This document shows, in pieces, positions 34,671 to 43,346 of a stretch of DNA of 64,000 nt. The notes under the pieces were generated by a model. That model was not told where the DNA came from and did no database searches. It worked only from the letters and a program-made list of their open reading frames with translations. The DNA comes from Chloroflexota bacterium. Its GTDB lineage: Bacteria; Chloroflexota; Anaerolineae; Anaerolineales; VGOW01. The stretch's first letter is position 1; each line of letters opens with the position of its first letter. Made by a program: the position numbers and the translations under genes. The stretch covers positions 1 through 64,000 of the forward strand of contig VGOW01000014.1 in NCBI GenBank assembly GCA_016875735.1, in the 5' to 3' direction.

Positions 34671-35284
34671 AACGAAACCACCCGAGGGGTGACGCGGTTG
34701 TGTTCGGCCTCGATGATGGAGAGCACCGCATCCACGGCGGTGTCGAGGTGCATTTCGGGGTTGAACACGCAGTAGTCGAATTCGTCGATGCGCTTCATTT
34801 CTTTGCGCGCAGTGGCAATCCGCAGTTTGATGCCTTCGGGCGTTTCGGTTTTGCGGTCGGTGAGTCTCTGCACCAGTTCTTCTTCGGTGCCAGCGGTGAG
34901 AAAGATGAGCAACGCATCGGGGCACAGTTTGCGGATGGTGGCCGCGCCCTGCACGTCGATGCGCATGATCACATCTTTGCCGCTGGCCATCGCGTCGCGC
35001 ACCTGCTGTTTGGGGATGCCTTTGTAGTCGCCATAGACGATGGCGTGCTCCAGCAGTTCGTTCTCCTCGATCATCTCGGCAAACTCGTCGTTGGAGACGA
35101 AGATGTAATCCACGCCATTCACTTCGCCGGGGCGCGCGGCGCGGGTGGTGGCCGTCACCACGAAGTGCATGGGCACCTCGCGCTCTTTCATGCGCTGGAG
35201 CACAGTGTCTTTGCCCACGCCCGACGGGCCGGAGATGACGATGAGCAGGGGATGGCGCTGGCGCTTGTACAGGGGTTCGCTCAT
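34667..35284 (-). CDS. gmk: Guanylate kinase
   Basis: 205 aa. The P-loop SGPSGVGKDT, the GMP-binding TTRAARPGEVNGVDY and the lid region (RTR-type AERRR here as TARKEMKR) are typical. It converts GMP to GDP with ATP. The TATAAT at 35292-35297 (minus) lies 7 nt before the ATG, so the mRNA is probably leaderless. It is coupled to the rhomboid gene downstream. Confidence 0.96.
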   Translation of the reverse strand: MSEPLYKRQRHPLLIVISGPSGVGKDTVLQRMKEREVPMHFVVTATTRAARPGEVNGVDYIFVSNDEFAEMIEENELLEHAIVYGDYKGIPKQQVRDAMASGKDVIMRIDVQGAATIRKLCPDALLIFLTAGTEEELVQRLTDRKTETPEGIKLRIATARKEMKRIDEFDYCVFNPEMHLDTAVDAVLSIIEAEHNRVTPRVVSL

Positions 35285-35291
35285 GCGCCGA

Positions 35292-35297
35292 ATTATA
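35292..35297 (-). promoter_or_regulatory. -10 box of leaderless promoter (gmk)
   Basis: TATAAT on the minus strand, 7 nt before the gmk ATG at 35284. Confidence 0.6.
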
Positions 35298-35334
35298 ACA
35301 GGACGATGTGCTAAAATCTTGCTCAATGATGAGC

Positions 35335-35380
35335 GACGAATGACGAATGATAAATGACGAATGACGAAGCGCATTCGTCT
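35335..35380. repeat. Heptamer array
   Basis: GACGAAT, GACGAAT, GATAAAT, GACGAAT, GACGAAG in phase, then the inverted CGCATTCGTC. It lies 7 nt before the FmdB-type gene. Confidence 0.8.
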
Positions 35381-35386
35381 CTTCCC

Positions 35387-35782
35387 ATGCCTCTCTACGA
35401 CTACCGCTGTCTCAACTGCCAACAAAAAGTCACTGTTCGCCTTTCGTACGCCGAATACGACACGGCCAAACCCAAATGCCCGCTGTGCGGCAGCGACAAA
35501 CTTCAGCGAGCCATCGGGCGCGTGCGCATCGCCAAATCGGAAGATGCGCGAATGGAGTCTTTGGCCGACCCGTCGAACTTCGGCGACGTGGACGAGAATG
35601 ATCCCAAGTCCGTCGCCAAGTTCATGCGCAAGATGGGATCGGAGATGGGCGAAGACCTCGGCCCCGAGTTCGGCGAAGTGGTGGACCGACTCGAGTCGGG
35701 CGAGTCGCCGGAGTCCATCGAACAATCCATGCCCGATCTCGGCGGGAGCGCCGGGCCGGGCGCGGGCTTGGACGATTTCTAA
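35387..35782 (+). CDS. FmdB-family zinc ribbon protein
   Basis: 131 aa. It begins MPLYDYRCLNCQQKVTVRLS and has the second zinc pair CPLCGS, the FmdB/CxxC putative regulatory zinc ribbon. The C-terminal ~70 residues are acidic (ESIEQSMPDLGGSAG...). The role is not known; the family is often called a putative regulator. Heptamer arrays lie at both its 5' and 3' sides. Confidence 0.85.
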   Translation: MPLYDYRCLNCQQKVTVRLSYAEYDTAKPKCPLCGSDKLQRAIGRVRIAKSEDARMESLADPSNFGDVDENDPKSVAKFMRKMGSEMGEDLGPEFGEVVDRLESGESPESIEQSMPDLGGSAGPGAGLDDF

Positions 35783-35783
35783 C

Positions 35784-35838
35784 GACGAATGACGAATGAC
35801 GAATGAGAATCTCGCTCGTCATTCGTCGGTCGCCATTC
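35784..35838. repeat. Heptamer array
   Basis: GACGAAT x3, GAGAATC, then inverted GTCATTC, GTCGGTC, GCCATTC. A hairpin fills the gap between the FmdB-type gene and the metalloprotease gene; it uses the same unit as the array at 35335. Confidence 0.8.
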
Positions 35839-35850
35839 GCTCACAACCCT

Positions 35851-37857
35851 GTGAACCGTAACGCTACGACTGCCATTGTCACCCTTGTTGTTCTCGGATT
35901 GTGCTGTGTGTGCGCCGTTGCCGCGCTCGGCGTGGGCGCGTGGGGATATCGAGCCATCGCCGACGCTTCGACTCAGATCGCGCCCAACATCACCGAAATC
36001 TTCACCCCCCCAACCGACACGCCCGCCCCCGACATCGTTCTCACCCCGCCGCCGACCCCGGCCCCCGGCTCCACCGAAACGCTGAAGGCGCTCGAAGAGG
36101 AAACGATTCCGATCAACGACCTGCGCGAATTGGCTATGCGGCTCAAAGGCATCCCCGATATTCCGGAGACGGTGGGCGACACCAACAACGATTGGCCCAT
36201 TGGCAAAGAGCTGGAGTTCATTGCCAGCAACACCGACACCAACGAAAACTTCACCGTCACGGCGCGGCTGATTTATAAAACCGAGAACGTCTATCTGTTC
36301 GTGGATAACGATGTGTCGGTGGATGAGGCCGAAGCCAAAGAGGCCATGGAGGATTTCCAGCAAAACATTTACCCCACCAATCGCGAGTTTTTTGGCGATG
36401 AGTGGAACCCCGGCATCGACGGCGACCCCCACCTTTACATCCTCTATCTTCGCGGCATCGGTTTCGGAATCGGCGGCTACGATTCTTCCGCCGATGGCTA
36501 TTCGCGCCTCGCCCACGAAGCCTCCAACGAAAAGGAAATCTTCTTCATCAACGCCGACACCGCCTCGCTCAGCGAGCGCTACACGCTGGCGCATGAGTTT
36601 CAGCACCTCATTCTCGGCAACCACGACAAGAACGAAGAAACGTTCATGAACGAAGGCGCGAGCGTCCTCTCGCAATATCTCAACGGCGACCGAAATATCG
36701 GCTACGATTACGCCTTCCTCAGCGATCCCGATGTGCAGCTCAACTCCAACGATCAATCGGTGGAAATGTACGGCGCGGGCTTCATGTGGATTGCTTATTT
36801 CCTCGACCGCTTTGGCCGAGACGCATCACAGGAACTCATCGCCAACAAAGATAACGGACTGCGCTCTGTCGAAAGCACGTTGGCCGAACTGAATCAAATC
36901 GATCCGATCACCGGCCAGCCCATCACCCTCGCCGACTTTTTTGCCGATTGGGTCATCGCCAATTATCTCGGCGATCCATCTGCCAGCGATGGCCGCTACC
37001 ACTATCAAACCTATGCCGAAGCGCCCATAGTGTCGGCCCCCACCGGCTCGATCTTCGATTGTCCGTTTCAACAATCGGATACCGTGCATCAGTTCGCCGC
37101 CGACTATTACGAGATCAACTGCTCCGGCCAAGTCACCATCACTTTCACCGGCTCACAGCAAGTGCGCGTGGTGCCCGCCGAGCCGCACAGCGGGCGCTAT
37201 GCCTTTTGGGGGCATCGCGGCGACAAAAGCGACACGACCCTCACCCGCGAGTTCGATCTTAGCGGCGTGTCATCGGCCACGCTGACGTATTGGGTGTGGT
37301 ATGCGCTCGAAGAAGATTACGATTACGCCTACCTCGAAGTCTCTGCCGACGGCGGCCAAACGTACACCATTCTCGACACGCCCTCCTGCACCACCGCCAA
37401 CCCATCGGGCAACAGTTACGGCTGTGCCTTCAACGGCAACTCCGGCGGCGGCTTCGAGCCGGAGTGGATCGAAGAGTCGGTTGACCTTTCGGAGTATGCC
37501 GGGCAAACGATCCTCGTTCGCTTCGAGTACATCACCGATGACGCTGTGAACCGTGAAGGCATCTTCATTGACGACCTCTCCATCCCCGAACTGAACTACG
37601 CCGAAGATTTCGAATCGGGCGAGGGCGGATGGGACGGGCAGGGCTTCGTGCTGATGGACAACATTCTGCCGCAGGAGTTTGTGGCGCAAGTGATCCATCA
37701 CGGTTCGGAGACGACGGTGGAGCGCTTCCCATTAGACGCCGCCAACTACGGAACCCTCACCTTCGACATCCCCAGCGGCGACAAAGCCACGCTGGTTGTT
37801 TCCGGCTTCACCCAATTCACCACCGAAGTGGCGAGTTATCAGTTTGAAGTGAAATAA
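35851..37857 (+). CDS. Membrane-anchored zinc metalloprotease (immune inhibitor A-like)
   Basis: 668 aa. One N-terminal membrane anchor (TAIVTLVVLGLCCVCAVAALG) and a Thr/Pro linker precede the catalytic domain with zinc motif LAHEFQHLIL and downstream glutamate FMNEGASVLSQYL (HExxH...E). The C-terminal half holds beta-sandwich domains (AEPHSGRYAFWGHRGD, FIDDLSI) like M6 peptidases. It probably digests protein outside the cell. The GTG at 35851 is preferred; the earlier ATG (35803) is inside the heptamer array. Confidence 0.8.
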   Translation: MNRNATTAIVTLVVLGLCCVCAVAALGVGAWGYRAIADASTQIAPNITEIFTPPTDTPAPDIVLTPPPTPAPGSTETLKALEEETIPINDLRELAMRLKGIPDIPETVGDTNNDWPIGKELEFIASNTDTNENFTVTARLIYKTENVYLFVDNDVSVDEAEAKEAMEDFQQNIYPTNREFFGDEWNPGIDGDPHLYILYLRGIGFGIGGYDSSADGYSRLAHEASNEKEIFFINADTASLSERYTLAHEFQHLILGNHDKNEETFMNEGASVLSQYLNGDRNIGYDYAFLSDPDVQLNSNDQSVEMYGAGFMWIAYFLDRFGRDASQELIANKDNGLRSVESTLAELNQIDPITGQPITLADFFADWVIANYLGDPSASDGRYHYQTYAEAPIVSAPTGSIFDCPFQQSDTVHQFAADYYEINCSGQVTITFTGSQQVRVVPAEPHSGRYAFWGHRGDKSDTTLTREFDLSGVSSATLTYWVWYALEEDYDYAYLEVSADGGQTYTILDTPSCTTANPSGNSYGCAFNGNSGGGFEPEWIEESVDLSEYAGQTILVRFEYITDDAVNREGIFIDDLSIPELNYAEDFESGEGGWDGQGFVLMDNILPQEFVAQVIHHGSETTVERFPLDAANYGTLTFDIPSGDKATLVVSGFTQFTTEVASYQFEVK

Positions 37858-37869
37858 CAGGAGAGAAAA

Positions 37870-40350
37870 ATGACACGCCGTCCACTGTCCATCTTTGCGT
37901 TCGCCGTTACGCTCGCGCTTGCGGCTTGCAACACTGCCGCCCCCACCGCCACTCCGCCTCCCACACAAGCGCCCGAACCCACCGCCACTCCCGCGCCCGC
38001 CCCCGATCAGCCGGTGCAGATCACTGGCACGGTGGAAGTCACTTCCGATCTGATCATTGAAGTCTATTTCTTCGAGAAGTATGTTTTGCTCGAAGACCTC
38101 ACCGGCTTTGTGACTCGCGATTACGAATACGAACAGCCGTTGGACGGGCAGATCATCGGCCCGGTGTCGGTGGATGATGAGGGCAACTACACCTTCACCC
38201 TCAACCTTCCCGCCGAGCCGATCAGCCCTCTGAACGATGTGGACAACGATGGCTCGAGCGATCCCGGCGTGCAAGTGTGGCAGATCACCATGAGCGCCAA
38301 TTACATCGACGATCCGTTTTTGGGCAAAGAGGAAACGGCGGGCTGGAGTTCGACGTACACTTCGGCCAAGATCGATTCCGAAAACAAAAACGAACTGAGT
38401 GGCGGCGTCCTTCTCATTTGGTCGCCCGACGACGCCCAGCAATTCCCCACCGGCTTCGGCGATGACGACCTCCTTTTCACCGCCGATGACCCCGTTGGCT
38501 CCGCGCCCGCCGGGTATTCGCTGATCGATCTCGATGCCGAGCCGTTCGAGATCATCCGCGAGACTCACCCCGCTGTCACCCTGTACGAAGGCGATGTGGC
38601 TGTCAACGATTACAGCGAGATGACGTGGACGGAGGCCTTCGAGGCATTGCACAGCAAAGCCTCGCGCGAATATCCGTTCACCGAAGAGAAGGGCATCGAT
38701 TGGGATGCGCTGCACGATGAGTTCGCTCCACGCATCGCCGACGCCGAAAAGAGCAACGACACGCAAGCATACTATCTCGCCCTGCGCGATTACTCGTGGT
38801 CAATCCCCGATGGGCACGTGGGGCTGAGCGGCGACGACTTCGGCCTCTTCGCCGAAGCGACGGCGGGCGGCTACGGCTTCGCCATCATACGCCTCACCGA
38901 CGGGCGCACCATTGCACACATCGTGCTCGATAGCGGCCCCGCCGCCGAAGCCGGAATGTTGCGCGGCGCGGAAGTGATCGAGTGGAACGGCAAGCCCGTG
39001 GGGGAAGCGGCGGCGGACGTGATCCCGTGGTCGTCGCCGTTCTCGAATGACGAGGTGAAGCAGTTACAGCAGTATCGCTATTTGCTTCGCGCCCCGCTGG
39101 ACACTGAAGCCGAAGTCACCTTCAAGAATCCCGGCGAGGCCGACTCTATCACCGCCACCCTCACCTCGGTGGCCGAGAACACAAGCTTCCGACAAACCAG
39201 CTTTTTCTTCGGCTTCGATTCGCTTGGCCTGCCGGTGCAATACGACATCCTGCCCAGCGGCTTCGGTTACATCAAAATCACTTCGCTGAGCGAGGACATC
39301 AATCTCATCATCCGCTTGTGGGAGCGCGCGGTGAAGGTGATGATCGAAAACGGAGCGCCGGGCATTATTGTGGATATGCGCCAAAACGGCGGCGGCAGCC
39401 CATTGGGAAGTTTCTTCGCCAGTTACTTCGTCACCGAACGGATCGATCTCTCGCGCAGTTACTATTACAGCGAGGCCACCGGCCAACTCGAAACATTTGG
39501 CCCGCCCGATTACATCGAGCCCGATCCCGATCTGTATTACGATGGCAAGCTGGCCGTGCTGGTGGGCCCGGCGTGCGCCAGCGCCTGCGAAGATGTGTCG
39601 TGGGTGTTGGGGCAGCTGCCGCAAACGACGGTGGTCGGTTTCTATTCCACCCACGGCATCTACGGCGAAGTGGCGCGCGGGCAATATGAATTGCCCGAGG
39701 GATACAGTTTCCAAATTCCCACCGGCCTCACCCGCGACCTGCAGGGCAATCTCATCATCGAAGGGCCCGGCGTCGCGCCCGACCTTCGCGTGCCGCTCAA
39801 CGAATCCACTGTCTTCTCCGATGGCGATGTGATTCTGCGCGCCGCCGAAACATCGCTGCTCGGCATCGGCCCCGACGACACACAGCTCGACAGCGGGCTG
39901 GTGCTGGGCGCGGCCGGCCCCACCAAAAAGGCGCTCAACGCCGCCGAGCCGCTCTTCCTCGAATCATTGGCCGAAGAGAGCTACAGCGCCAACGACCTCT
40001 CCCAAATGGATCGCGCCTTCCCGTACACCATCGCCCTCGAAGGAGATGAACGGCTGATCTGGGGTTGGGGCTGGTGCGCCACCTCGCAGTCGATTCTCAA
40101 CGACAACTACAAGCACATTCAACTGGCGTTCTCGGTGGATGGCGAGGCGGTTGACTCATCGAAGTTCACCGAGGTTTCGCAATCGGGCGGAGGGCTGTTC
40201 TGCAAATCGTATTACACCCTCGTCTTCAATTGGCCGGGCGGCGACACCGCACTGCAAACCGTTGTCACCTTCGATGCGCCGATCAACGATGGGCAATCCG
40301 ACTATCCCGCTGGCGCGCAGACGTTTGATTACACCGTGACCGCGCCGTGA
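37870..40350 (+). CDS. S41-family peptidase lipoprotein
   Basis: 826 aa. Lipobox LALAAC gives a lipid-anchored protein; a Pro/Thr linker follows. A PDZ-like segment (SGPAAEAGMLRGAEVIEWNGKPVGEA) precedes the S41 core, with GIIVDMRQNGGGSP and the catalytic-serine region CASACED. The last ~135 residues form a separate domain with two cysteines (WGWCATSQSILNDN, GLFCKSYYTLVFNWP) that recurs in the next gene. It follows the metalloprotease by 12 nt. Confidence 0.87.
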   Translation: MTRRPLSIFAFAVTLALAACNTAAPTATPPPTQAPEPTATPAPAPDQPVQITGTVEVTSDLIIEVYFFEKYVLLEDLTGFVTRDYEYEQPLDGQIIGPVSVDDEGNYTFTLNLPAEPISPLNDVDNDGSSDPGVQVWQITMSANYIDDPFLGKEETAGWSSTYTSAKIDSENKNELSGGVLLIWSPDDAQQFPTGFGDDDLLFTADDPVGSAPAGYSLIDLDAEPFEIIRETHPAVTLYEGDVAVNDYSEMTWTEAFEALHSKASREYPFTEEKGIDWDALHDEFAPRIADAEKSNDTQAYYLALRDYSWSIPDGHVGLSGDDFGLFAEATAGGYGFAIIRLTDGRTIAHIVLDSGPAAEAGMLRGAEVIEWNGKPVGEAAADVIPWSSPFSNDEVKQLQQYRYLLRAPLDTEAEVTFKNPGEADSITATLTSVAENTSFRQTSFFFGFDSLGLPVQYDILPSGFGYIKITSLSEDINLIIRLWERAVKVMIENGAPGIIVDMRQNGGGSPLGSFFASYFVTERIDLSRSYYYSEATGQLETFGPPDYIEPDPDLYYDGKLAVLVGPACASACEDVSWVLGQLPQTTVVGFYSTHGIYGEVARGQYELPEGYSFQIPTGLTRDLQGNLIIEGPGVAPDLRVPLNESTVFSDGDVILRAAETSLLGIGPDDTQLDSGLVLGAAGPTKKALNAAEPLFLESLAEESYSANDLSQMDRAFPYTIALEGDERLIWGWGWCATSQSILNDNYKHIQLAFSVDGEAVDSSKFTEVSQSGGGLFCKSYYTLVFNWPGGDTALQTVVTFDAPINDGQSDYPAGAQTFDYTVTAP

Positions 40351-40362
40351 GCGAATAATGCG

Positions 40363-40980
40363 ATGAAGACTTCGCGCGTTCTCCTCGTCGTCATTCTGAT
40401 CGCCGCGCTCGCCGCGCTGGCCTGCGCCAGCCTGCCCAACTTCACTATCCCCTCGTTGGCGACCGCCACCGCGCGCGCGGCGCTCACGGTCACCGTGCAA
40501 GCGGGCGGCCCGATGACGTTCGAAGACGGCCCCACCGTCGGCGCGTTGGACGAGTTGGAAACGGCGCTGAATAGCGATACTGCCTTTCTCGACTCCCTGT
40601 CCAAAGAGCAATACGACAGCGCCGAACTTTCGCAGGCCGGAGAAACGTACACGCACACCATCGATTTGCCCGAGGAGCAGCCGCTGATCTGGCAGACGAA
40701 TTGGTGCACCACCACCGAGGATATTCTCAATCAGAATCTCGAGCGCATGGGCATCGAGTTCGTCGTCAACGGGCAAACGCTCGACCCCTCGCACATCGCC
40801 GCCTTCACAACGCGCGGCGGCGATTTGTATTGCGCGTACTTCATGGCCCTCGTTTACGATTGGCCGTCGGGCACGACCACCCTCGAAATCCACGTCACTT
40901 TTGAGGAGAAGATCAACGACGGCATGGCCGATTACCCCAAGGGGACGCACACCTATCAATACAACGTGACTCTGCCGTGA
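40363..40980 (+). CDS. Lipoprotein made of the S41 peptidase's C-terminal domain
   Basis: 205 aa. Lipobox LAALAC predicts an anchored protein. The mature part matches the C-terminal domain of the preceding S41 peptidase: DSLSKEQYDSAELSQ, NWCTTTEDILNQN, DLYCAYFMALVYDWP and EKINDGMADYPKG, including both cysteines. It therefore looks like a duplicated accessory domain, possibly substrate- or wall-binding. It lies 12 nt after the peptidase gene, so the three are probably one operon. Confidence 0.75.
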   Translation: MKTSRVLLVVILIAALAALACASLPNFTIPSLATATARAALTVTVQAGGPMTFEDGPTVGALDELETALNSDTAFLDSLSKEQYDSAELSQAGETYTHTIDLPEEQPLIWQTNWCTTTEDILNQNLERMGIEFVVNGQTLDPSHIAAFTTRGGDLYCAYFMALVYDWPSGTTTLEIHVTFEEKINDGMADYPKGTHTYQYNVTLP

Positions 40981-40983
40981 CGC

Positions 40984-41078
40984 CCCCTCACCCCTAACCC
41001 CTCTCCCAAAGGGAGAGGGGCAACGCCCATTCTTACGAGACCACTCCTTCTCCCCTCGGGAGAGGGTCGGGGTGAGGA
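40984..41078. repeat. Dispersed CCCCTCTCCC palindromic repeat
   Basis: CCTCACCCC (outer left) pairs with GGGGTGAGG (outer right), and CCCCTCTCCC-aaa-GGGAGAGGGG and CTCCC-ctc-GGGAG form inner hairpins. It resembles the cccctaacccctctccc repeats found in many bacterial genomes. Confidence 0.75.
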
Positions 41079-41088
41079 AAGAGAATCA

Positions 41089-41129
41089 AAACGCCCTCCC
41101 GGACTCTCCGGCGAGGGCGTTTCTTTTTT
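41089..41129. terminator. Bidirectional terminator
   Basis: AAACGCCCTC pairs with GAGGGCGTTT. A plus-strand CTTTTTT follows, and on the minus strand TTTT follows. It separates the plus-strand lipoprotein from the minus-strand YtxH gene. Confidence 0.8.
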
Positions 41130-41145
41130 GGCAGAGGCGAGAGGA

Positions 41146-41367
41146 TCAGTCCACGAGTCTCGGCGCTTTGAGCGCTTCGAGCTGGGCTTTGAGTTCGGCC
41201 TGCTTATCCTCGTACGCCTTGCGCACTTCGGCGGCGATCTGTTCGGCGCGCGCGTGGCTCTGCTCCTGCAAATCGCGCCCCGACATTGGCGCAAGCAATA
41301 GCGCCGCTACCGCCCCCAGCGCCGCGCCGCACATCGCCCCGGCCACAAAACTGAAGAAGCGTTGCAT
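41146..41367 (-). CDS. YtxH-type small membrane protein
   Basis: 73 aa. One N-terminal helix with GAMCGAALGAVAALLLAPMSGRDL, then a charged helical tail (EQIAAEVRKAYEDKQAELKAQLEAL), as in YtxH-domain proteins. Its cellular role is unknown. It is followed by a terminator and preceded by a heptamer array. Confidence 0.8.
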   Translation of the reverse strand: MQRFFSFVAGAMCGAALGAVAALLLAPMSGRDLQEQSHARAEQIAAEVRKAYEDKQAELKAQLEALKAPRLVD

Positions 41368-41386
41368 GGGAAAACCTCCGGATTAG

Positions 41387-41461
41387 AGAAGTCAGAAGTT
41401 GGAAATCGGAAGTCAGAATGGAGCAGACTGCGCCTTCCGGCTTCTATTTTCTGACTACTGC
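41387..41461. repeat. Heptamer array
   Basis: AGAAGTC, AGAAGTT, GGAAATC, GGAAGTC, then an inverted set CTTCCGG, CTTCTAT, TTTCTGA. It lies between the YtxH gene and the restriction-like gene. Confidence 0.75.
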
Positions 41462-41462
41462 A

Positions 41463-42455
41463 TTATACCCGCTGATGTTTGCGGGCGATCTCGGCCAACT
41501 CGGCCATGGGCCTCAACTCGCCGATGGGCAGGGCGCGGTTGGCGGTGGCCGTGTGTCGGTATTGCTTCACCGGGCTGTGAGCCGGAAGGCGGCGGCTGTT
41601 CGCCCGAAAGTCGTGCTTGTTCATCCAGCCGCACAAATACACTCGCTGGCCGTACACCCAAATGTTGGCCCAGTCCGTCGGCTCCACAACATGAGTCTTC
41701 TCCAGCGCCGGGCTATGCAAGGCGATTGTCGCGCACGGCAACTGCGATGCGCTGAGATACAGCACGGAGTAGTAATCATGCTTTGCCGATACGCGCGTGC
41801 GCGGCGCGAGCCTCAGCCGTTCGCGGATCGCGCCGCGATTCGCCGCTTGCCCGCCGATCTCGATGGCGATGGGCGCATCGGCGTTGCTTTTGAACGCAAC
41901 ACCGCCGAGCGAGCGCCACTGGACGATGTTGCACCACACCTCGCGCGTCGGCGTGTGCACCATGCAAACCGGCAAGTTTTTGGCGAGAGCCTTCTCCGTG
42001 TCGGTCGAATGGCGGGCCTCCAGCCCGGCCACGAACCCGAACACATAAATATCGTGCTCCCCCATCCGCTCCGACTCGAACTGATCTTCTGGCACCAATG
42101 CTTCGGCGTCCATCACCCAAGCGGGGTCGGCGCGCAGGTCGATGATTTTGCGTTTGTCGTAGATCAGACTGCTTTTGAGATCACAACGCCGCCCGCCGAT
42201 GGCGAGATCGAAACGATCGGAGTCGGTGAAGGCCGTCGCCCCCAGCCGATCATACCGGATGGACTCCGACTCCAACCAGCGGCGGGTCGCCATCTCGAAC
42301 GCGATCCCGGCGACGATCTTCCGTAACCGCTCGCCGGTGTTCAACTGCATTCGGTTGAAAGTGAAGTGAAGCGAGTCGCGAGCATACTGCACCCCCGCGC
42401 GCGAGAACTGTGAGTCGTAGGGGAGGATGATGATGTCGGAGGAAGAAAGTGGCAT
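41463..42455 (-). CDS. Putative type II restriction endonuclease (PD-(D/E)xK)
   Basis: 330 aa. No named family was recognised, but the arrangement D83...D92-L-K94 (RFDLAIGGRRCDLKSS) fits a PD-(D/E)xK nuclease core, with an upstream acidic helix (AFEMATRRWLE). It lies directly downstream of a DNA methyltransferase gene, 16 nt apart, so a restriction partner is likely. No homologue of known specificity can be named. If it were not a nuclease the pair would be an orphan methyltransferase with an unknown gene. Confidence 0.6.
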   Translation of the reverse strand: MPLSSSDIIILPYDSQFSRAGVQYARDSLHFTFNRMQLNTGERLRKIVAGIAFEMATRRWLESESIRYDRLGATAFTDSDRFDLAIGGRRCDLKSSLIYDKRKIIDLRADPAWVMDAEALVPEDQFESERMGEHDIYVFGFVAGLEARHSTDTEKALAKNLPVCMVHTPTREVWCNIVQWRSLGGVAFKSNADAPIAIEIGGQAANRGAIRERLRLAPRTRVSAKHDYYSVLYLSASQLPCATIALHSPALEKTHVVEPTDWANIWVYGQRVYLCGWMNKHDFRANSRRLPAHSPVKQYRHTATANRALPIGELRPMAELAEIARKHQRV

Positions 42456-42458
42456 GGC

Positions 42459-42493
42459 ATCCGTCCTTCGTCTATCGTCCTTCGTCCTCTTTC
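42459..42493. repeat. Heptamer array
   Basis: ATCCGTC, CTTCGTC, TATCGTC, CTTCGTC, CTCTTTC in phase. It spans the methyltransferase stop (42472) and encodes its last residues (EDEGR). Confidence 0.75.
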
Positions 42494-43293
42494 CTAAACT
42501 GCAAACAATAATGATGAAACGTGTTGCTCACCCACGCGCTGCCGAGACCGTAGGGAGCGAGCGGCTGGTTGTCTTGGCACCAAATCTTTTCATCCTTCAA
42601 CGTGTACGTTTGGCTCAGCCGCTTTCCAATGTCCCACGCCAGCGGAAAAATCTTGCCGCCCTTCTTTACGTTTTTGACGATGATGGTGAGATAGGCTCTG
42701 TCTTTGAGAAGCGGATGCAGCGACTCGTAGATGCGGCACAGCGAATCGAGGAACTGCTCGTAATCGCTCGTGTTGCCGAGATCGCGCGGATCGTCGGAAT
42801 AAAACACGTCCAGGCCGGAGGCCTTGCGTTTCTTCTGCGTCTCCGCCCCGCGCATCCTCAGCATATCCCAATACGGCGGTGAGGTGAGCACATAATCGAC
42901 GGCGGGCAATCGGAGCGTTGGAGCATCGGCGGCGTCGGCGTTGAAAAGGTGCGGGTGATATTTTTTCGGAAAGCGCTTGCCATGCAGGGTGATCTCAGCG
43001 TCGATCATCTCGCGGGCGATGGCCGCATATTTTGGGTTGAGCTCGATGCCCACACTGCGCCGCCGCGCGCGAATAGCGGCAATGAGCGTGCTCCCCGTTC
43101 CGGCCATTGGGTCGAGCACCACCCCACCCTCTTTGGTGAAGAAGCGAATGAACCCCTCGGCCAGCGTCTCCGGAAATTTGGCCGGGTGCTGAAGCACGCC
43201 CTTTTTGCGCGGCGGCGGGTTGTGGGTGAACCACGATTTTTGGAACTTGAGCCACTCGCGCGGTTCGAGGTCGTTGAGGGTGTTGCGCGGCAT
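42472..43293 (-). CDS. Type II DNA amino-methyltransferase (TSPPY)
   Basis: 273 aa. SAM-binding motif I DPMAGTGS (61-68) comes before the catalytic TSPPY (137-141), and HPAKFPETLAEGFI sits ahead of motif I. It should methylate N4-cytosine or N6-adenine. The recognition sequence is unknown. The start MPRNTLNDLE is chosen because the codons before it are heptamer sequence. It forms a putative restriction-modification pair with the 41463-42455 gene. Confidence 0.85.
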   Translation of the reverse strand: MPRNTLNDLEPREWLKFQKSWFTHNPPPRKKGVLQHPAKFPETLAEGFIRFFTKEGGVVLDPMAGTGSTLIAAIRARRRSVGIELNPKYAAIAREMIDAEITLHGKRFPKKYHPHLFNADAADAPTLRLPAVDYVLTSPPYWDMLRMRGAETQKKRKASGLDVFYSDDPRDLGNTSDYEQFLDSLCRIYESLHPLLKDRAYLTIIVKNVKKGGKIFPLAWDIGKRLSQTYTLKDEKIWCQDNQPLAPYGLGSAWVSNTFHHYCLQFRKEDEGR

Positions 43294-43304
43294 TGTCGGA
43301 TGAA

Positions 43305-43346
43305 AGAGTTTGAGTTGGGAGTTTGAGTTTCCCTTCCAACTCAAAC
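43305..43346. repeat. Heptamer array
   Basis: AGAGTTT, GAGTTGG, GAGTTTG, AGTTTCC, CTTCCAA, CTCAAAC in phase, forming a hairpin between the lipoprotein stop and the methyltransferase start. Confidence 0.65.
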
